From positions 5,284-69,283 of the forward strand of contig JBFLXH010000011.1 in NCBI GenBank assembly GCA_040757295.1: a DNA stretch of 64,000 nucleotides, written 5' to 3'. Both the position numbers and the translations under genes were made by a program. Shown here piece after piece: positions 60,376 to 64,000 of this stretch (position 1 is its first letter; every line of letters starts with the position of its first letter). This DNA comes from JAGXSE01 sp040757295 (GTDB lineage: Bacteria > Bacillota > PH28-bin88). The notes beneath the pieces are model-generated. The model ran no database searches. It had not been told where the DNA came from and saw only the letters and a program-made list of their open reading frames with translations.

Positions 60376-60602
60376 CTTTCGAAAACCTCTATAATTTCGT
60401 CTGGCAGGGGGTCTTCAAAGTCCGGGGCTACGGTAATCTTGCCCTTTGCGCTTCCAGGCACACGCCGGACCGGGCGGCCTGTTACAGGGACCAGTCGCGC
60501 AACAGGCACCCCGGCTTTAGCAATAATGATTTCCTCGCCCTTCTTCACCCGCTCCAGAAGTTTTGAAAAAATCGTCTTGGCCTCGTGCACATTCACCTGC
60601 AC
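60372..60602 (-). CDS. Phd/YefM-family antitoxin
   Basis: This 76-residue antitoxin has an N-terminal dimerisation and DNA-binding segment VNVHEAKTIFSKLLERVKKGEE, IIIAKAGVPVARLVPV, and a C-terminal toxin-wrapping tail. GTG 60602 is eight bases after AGGGGG; the frame itself extends to 60629. It represses its own promoter with the toxin in the usual arrangement. Confidence 0.85.
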   Translation of the reverse strand: MQVNVHEAKTIFSKLLERVKKGEEIIIAKAGVPVARLVPVTGRPVRRVPGSAKGKITVAPDFEDPLPDEIIEVFER

Positions 60603-61020
60603 CTTTATACACCCCCTCAATACCAGCATAGACTAAGTCATGGACTAAGTCAAGTCTTGAGACATGGGAGACATGGGGACGGTTGTATGTCCAGCAAAGG
60701 CTGGCATGTTCAGCAGGAGGTAGACCCAAATGGATCTGCTGGCAAATACACGTTCGTAAAAGTATTCGATACGCAAAGCCATCATCCCAGCGGCGGGGCT
60801 GGGAACCTGGTTTTTGCCGGCCACGGCGGAGTTCGCCCTAGATTGTTGCGAAGGTGGGAAGAAGCCCCAGGCGCTATCAGGTAGGTCTTAATTGCTTTTC
60901 GGGATCTAAAGAGCCCGGTTTTTGTCCCGATGGTTTGCCGTCGAGACAGGATTAGCCATGTTTTTGTCGAATTTTTTCCTGTAAGTAATCCCATTTAGGG
61001 AAGAAGAGGGGAAGTTCGAC
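60603..61020. other. Gap with repeat-like and duplicated sequence
   Basis: About 420 bases. GAGACATGGGAGACATGGGG at 60660 is a short tandem wording seen near transposon scars in clostridia, but no transposase gene is present. The distal part (60853-60945) is the panD-flank duplicate listed separately. Confidence 0.4.
60853..60945 (+). repeat. Degenerate duplicate of the panD 3' end and terminator, without the repeat
   Basis: The wording GGGAAGAAGCCCCAGGCGCTATC, GGTAGGTCTTA, ATTGCTTTT and CTAAAGAGCCCGGTTTTTG, then TGGTTTGCCGT, parallels 59561-59756. The two-hairpin element present at 59594-59697 is absent. Confidence 0.75.
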
Positions 61021-62418
61021 ATGCATTTGTCTCGCCGGCGGTTTATTAGTGGGGCTGCTTCTGTGGCATTGATGTCTTTTCTGGGCCAGCCCTACTGGCG
61101 CCAATGGCTGGCGCCTGGCGCGACGGAAAGCCTTGAACAAGGGCCCGTGGCCAGCCCCCCTGTGCTAGAACCCCAATTTTTGGATTGCGATATTTTCTTA
61201 AAAGGGGGGCTGGTGATCGATGGCACAGGGTCCAGGGGCAGGTTTGCCGATGTGGCTGTCAAAGGGGATCGAATAGTTGCCGTTGGCAGCTTCACCCCGG
61301 TTTTAGGAGCCAGGTCCATTGATGTGACAGGCTTGGTTGTAGCCCCTGGTTTTATCGATATACATACTCATACCGAACAATACTGGCAGACCAGAAAGAC
61401 GGGTGAAATGATCCTGCTGCAGGGGATCACTTCCCACATTGGCGCCAATTGCGGCACATCTGTTCCTTCAATAAAAGATTACTTTGATTCCTTGGGTCCG
61501 ATGGGGGTAAACTTTGGGCTGTTTGTCGGATATAAGCCCCTCCGGCAGAAAGCTGTCGGCAAGGCCAACCGGACGGCGGTTTATGCGGAAGTAAAAGAGA
61601 TGCAGGAGGATTTGGCCCAGGGGCTCATGGCTGGCGCGTTCGGTTTGTCAGTGGGATTGTCTTATTGGCCCCAAACCCTGGCCACAACGGAAGAGCTGGT
61701 TGAGCTTTGCCTGGTGGTTAAGGAATTTGGCGGCTTTTATAGTACCCATATCAGGTGTGAGCAGGACAATGTCCTGGAATCCCTGGAGGAAGCCATTAAT
61801 ATTGGCTTCCGGGCCCAGGTGCCGGTGCAGTATTCCCATGTAAAAACCGCCCAAAAGAAAAATTGGGGTAAAATGGGCCGAGTCTTGACCATGCTGGAAG
61901 AGGCGGTTAAAAGCGGGGTGGACATTACCGGAGATGCGTATGCATACCAGTTTTCCAGCTTGGATGTGGGAAGCAGCCGGGAGTCTATCGGACCTGATGA
62001 TATGCGAATGGCCCTGCAGCACCCATTAATCATGATGGCAAGCGATGGCGGTCTAAATACGGATTCCTCCGCTATTCACCCCAGATCCTATGGTAATTAT
62101 CCCCGGGTGCTGGGGCGCTTTGTCAGAGAAGAAGGATTGCTGGATTTAGAAGAGGCAGTAAGAAAGATGACCTCTTTGCCTGCCAAGCGCCTGGGTTTGG
62201 CTGACAGAGGCCTTCTGGCGCCGGGTTATAGGGCTGATATTGCTGTTTTTAACCCAGACACTATCCTTGATCGGGCACTGAGGGAAAAAACCAACATTTT
62301 AGCGACAGGGGTGGAATGGGTCTTGGTCAATGGTACTCTGGCGGTTGAGGGGGGGCGAGCCACTGGCGCCCTAGCCGGACAGCCCTTGAAAAACGCCAGA
62401 GCATCCCGTATTGCTTAA
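61021..62418 (+). CDS. D-aminoacylase-like amidohydrolase with Tat signal
   Basis: This 465-residue protein starts with a twin-arginine signal (SRRRFISGAASVALMSF), so it is probably exported folded. The amidohydrolase core has H115 and H117 (IDIHTHTE), C144 (ANCG), H243, H273 and D342 (SDGG). They correspond in order to H67, H69, C96, H220, H250 and D366 of the Alcaligenes D-aminoacylase. About 70 residues of the usual insertion between the last His and the Asp are missing. Function is hydrolysis of N-acyl-D-amino acids or a related amide. Monocistronic, bordered by repeats. Confidence 0.82.
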   Translation: MHLSRRRFISGAASVALMSFLGQPYWRQWLAPGATESLEQGPVASPPVLEPQFLDCDIFLKGGLVIDGTGSRGRFADVAVKGDRIVAVGSFTPVLGARSIDVTGLVVAPGFIDIHTHTEQYWQTRKTGEMILLQGITSHIGANCGTSVPSIKDYFDSLGPMGVNFGLFVGYKPLRQKAVGKANRTAVYAEVKEMQEDLAQGLMAGAFGLSVGLSYWPQTLATTEELVELCLVVKEFGGFYSTHIRCEQDNVLESLEEAINIGFRAQVPVQYSHVKTAQKKNWGKMGRVLTMLEEAVKSGVDITGDAYAYQFSSLDVGSSRESIGPDDMRMALQHPLIMMASDGGLNTDSSAIHPRSYGNYPRVLGRFVREEGLLDLEEAVRKMTSLPAKRLGLADRGLLAPGYRADIAVFNPDTILDRALREKTNILATGVEWVLVNGTLAVEGGRATGALAGQPLKNARASRIA

Positions 62419-62436
62419 TTAACCTCACTCAAACCT

Positions 62437-62665
62437 TGTATCACAGATGGCTACCCGCTCTAACCCTTTGCTTCTCCAAGCGGCGGGAAATGCTCGGCAA
62501 AGGAAAAATATTAAAATCAATGAAGCCGAGCATGAAATTCGCTTTCAGGCCACATTTTAATTAGTGGCCTCGCTCATTAAATGCCCGGCAAGGGTTCAAC
62601 TGGGTCTTGGCTTCAGAGGGGGATTGTGACCCCCGCAAAAAGCCAAGACCCAGTTGAACCCGCAA
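62437..62665. repeat. Mosaic repeat cluster A-B'-C, complete
   Basis: Module A (62440-62488) is followed by an inverted two-hairpin repeat (62489-62580: ATGCTCGGC/GCCGAGCAT and AGGCCAC/GTGGCCT). The perfect palindrome of module C follows: GTTCAACTGGGTCTTGGCTT (62594-62613) and its exact complement (62640-62659), with GGGGG/CCCCC inside. Confidence 0.85.
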
Positions 62666-62701
62666 AAAGGGATTGGGGTTCTTTGGGTTTATGGTTCGCC
62701 G

Positions 62702-62735
62702 ATTGTTAACTGTAAGTAGTGGTTATGTTGACAAT
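62702..62735. promoter_or_regulatory. BirA operator upstream of birA
   Basis: ATTGTTAAC, 16 bases, GTTGACAAT. This is the BirA biotin-operator architecture with one mismatch between arms. The right arm overlaps the -35 of the birA promoter, so BirA would repress its own gene. Confidence 0.75.
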
Positions 62736-62756
62736 TAAGGTGTAGAGCCTCATAAT
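62728..62756 (+). promoter_or_regulatory. birA promoter
   Basis: TTGACA, 17 bases, CATAAT, about 50 bases before the TTG start. Confidence 0.75.
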
Positions 62757-62806
62757 AGTGGTGGATAAGTTGGTAATGCTGTTCATTTCAGGCAGGGGGA
62801 GCGGAA

Positions 62807-63781
62807 TTGAAAAAGGATATTTTAATCTTGCTGCGACGGCATGCGGGAGAATACCTGTCCGGGGAAGACTTAAGCCGTCAGTTGGGAGTCAGCCGAACGG
62901 CTGTATGGAAGCATATACAATCCTTAAGGGATGCAGGATATCAGATCGATTCCCAGCCCCGGAGGGGTCATTGTCTTGTGGCTGTTCCGGATAAGCTTTA
63001 CCCTCAGGAAATATCCGCAGGGTTGACAGCCGGCAGAATTGGTCAGGCAATTCACTATTTCGAGGAAGTTAGGTCTACCAATGAGGAGGCCCGCCGGTTA
63101 GCGGAAAGAGGAGCAGAAGAAGGCACCCTGGTCCTGGCCGAAAGCCAGACAGGTGGGAAGGGCAGGCTGGGCCGCCACTGGCTTTCTCCTGCTGGCAAAG
63201 GAGTATGGCTGTCTCTCATACTTCGGCCGCCTATTCAGCCGGCTAAGGCTCCCCACCTGACCATGGTTGCCGCTGTAGCCGCAGCGAGGGCGGTTGAGGA
63301 AGCCAGCGGTTTAAAGGCTGGCATAAAATGGCCGAATGACATACTGGTTAACGGCAAGAAGGTATGCGGAATTTTAACAGAGCTAAAGGCTGAAGCGGAA
63401 AGAGTCCATTATGCGGTTGTGGGAATTGGCCTAAATGTAAACTTATCCCCGGCGGACCTGCCTCCTGAACTGCACGCTACGGCCACTTCCCTTGCCATAG
63501 AAACAGGGCATCCGGTTTCCAGGGTGTTGTTAACCCAAGGCTTGCTGGTCCATTTGGAGGCTTTCTATACTGGCTATTTAGCCCAGGGCTTTGGCCTCAT
63601 CAAGGAGGCCTGGGAAAAAATGAATGTGACTTTGGGCAGGCCAGTGCAGGTCACGGCCCCCGAGGGACGGTTTTCCGGCATTGCCTTGGACATTGACGCC
63701 GACGGAGCCCTTTTGGTGGCGGGAGAGGGGGGAATACGGGCTTTTTATGCGGGTGATGTAACATTGAGGGCAAAAGGATAA
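62807..63781 (+). CDS. birA: Biotin-[acetyl-CoA-carboxylase] ligase / biotin operon repressor
   Basis: This 324-residue bifunctional protein has an HTH at about 18-40 (GEDLSRQLGVSRTAVWKHIQSL), making it the repressor class. The ligase domain has the biotinyl-AMP loop GKGRLGRHW at about 118-126 and IKWPNDILVNGKKVCGIL, and a C-terminal SH3-like domain ends the protein. It activates biotin and attaches it to carboxyl-carrier proteins. TTG 62807 follows CAGGGGGAG. Confidence 0.93.
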   Translation: MKKDILILLRRHAGEYLSGEDLSRQLGVSRTAVWKHIQSLRDAGYQIDSQPRRGHCLVAVPDKLYPQEISAGLTAGRIGQAIHYFEEVRSTNEEARRLAERGAEEGTLVLAESQTGGKGRLGRHWLSPAGKGVWLSLILRPPIQPAKAPHLTMVAAVAAARAVEEASGLKAGIKWPNDILVNGKKVCGILTELKAEAERVHYAVVGIGLNVNLSPADLPPELHATATSLAIETGHPVSRVLLTQGLLVHLEAFYTGYLAQGFGLIKEAWEKMNVTLGRPVQVTAPEGRFSGIALDIDADGALLVAGEGGIRAFYAGDVTLRAKG

Positions 63782-63813
63782 CAACACCCGGGTAAAGCAC
63801 TCTTGTGGCATAA

Positions 63814-63845
63814 TTGTTAACCATGAAGAATATTTATGTTAACAA
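63814..63845. promoter_or_regulatory. Second BirA operator
   Basis: TTGTTAAC, 16 bases, GTTAACAA: perfect arms with the same spacing as the operator before birA. It lies 33 bases after the birA stop and should control the next gene to the right, outside the window. Confidence 0.75.
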
Positions 63846-63873
63846 AAGCCTTTGTTTTGCATTATTTTTGTAT

Positions 63874-64000
63874 TATAATGAGCGAGGCCACTAATTATTC
63901 ATTGATTTACCGTGGCCTCAAAGCGAATTTCATACTCGGCTTCATTATGATAATGCAATTTTATCCCTTGCCGAGTATATAATGAGCGAGGCCACTAATT
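63874..64000 (+). repeat. Tandem two-hairpin repeats, copy 6 and start of copy 7
   Basis: Copy 6 (63874-63979) is full length. A further copy begins at 63977 (TATAATGAGCGAGGCCACTAATT) and is cut by the window edge. The junction shares the TATA ends, so the copies are head to tail with a period of about 103 bases. Confidence 0.88.

Noticed and set aside
61009..61021. TTCGACA (reverse Spo0A box) at the start of the D-aminoacylase-like gene
   Set aside because: A single 7-mer overlapping the start codon without promoter context is expected by chance.
21808..63979. CRISPR array made of the repeated 105-bp units
   Set aside because: The units are dispersed or directly abutting, have no unique spacers, are far longer than CRISPR repeats, and no cas genes are present.

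Overview
The window looks like the chromosome of an anaerobic, spore-forming Firmicute of the clostridial or Peptococcaceae type. It carries sporulation genes (yabP, yabQ, spoIIE), [FeFe]-hydrogenases of the electron-bifurcating class, formate-tetrahydrofolate ligase, a TAXI-type TRAP transporter and NDP-forming acyl-CoA synthetases. Ribosome-binding sites are strong AGGAGG types, and TTG and GTG starts are common. No species is claimed.

Region 1 (1-19487) is a catabolic cluster for a C4 acyl-CoA. It encodes 4-hydroxybutyryl-CoA dehydratase, thiolase, ADP-forming acyl-CoA synthetase, two 3-hydroxyacyl-CoA dehydrogenases, an alpha/beta hydrolase, enoyl-CoA hydratase, acyl-CoA dehydrogenase, a MaoC hydratase, a TAXI/TRAP uptake system and an SDR. 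It ends with a CBS-PAS-PAS-AAA-Fis sigma-54 activator and a second, degenerate acyl-CoA synthetase. A -24/-12 promoter at 7218 fits the activator. A coherent reading is uptake of a hydroxy or short-chain acid, conversion through crotonyl-CoA and acetoacetyl-CoA to acetyl-CoA, and ATP from the ADP-forming synthetase. Three broken genes (FrhB-like, CaiB-like, thiolase) lie in or beside the cluster.

Region 2 (19741-32855) is the conserved block yabP-yabQ-divIC-yabR-tRNA-Met/Glu-spoIIE-tilS-ftsH, with the order known from the origin-proximal part of the Bacillus chromosome. Inserted in it are an orphan HTH gene behind a row of DnaA-box-like 9-mers, ppx, an L,D-transpeptidase, a DMT transporter and a probable group II intron remnant. 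hprT is missing between tilS and ftsH. ndk follows ftsH.

Region 3 (33186-42091) holds an inositol-phosphatase-like gene, an FlK-like thioesterase, a NiaR-type repressor, a glcDEF-like (S)-2-hydroxyacid/D-lactate dehydrogenase operon, panB, an IclR regulator and a small ECF-type membrane protein.

Region 4 (42105-54360, minus strand) is a hydrogenase island. It contains two paralogous electron-bifurcating modules, one with separate hydC-hydB-hydA genes and one with a NuoE-NuoF fusion plus hydA. Downstream come a PAS-containing sensory [FeFe]-hydrogenase and a PP2C phosphatase. A near-perfect Rex operator stands upstream of the whole set.

Region 5 (55890-64000) contains fhs, a free-standing dihydropteroate-synthase N-terminal-like domain, panC-panD, a PIN/Phd toxin-antitoxin pair, a Tat-exported D-aminoacylase-like amidohydrolase and birA. 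Two BirA-type operators flank birA.

The most striking non-coding feature is a family of about 105-bp two-hairpin repeats (six full copies plus partial, inverted and tandem ones). Together with other palindromic modules they fill most intergenic gaps from 21.8 kb to the right edge. A degenerate duplication of the panD 3' flank provides a natural empty site and suggests insertion at TA.
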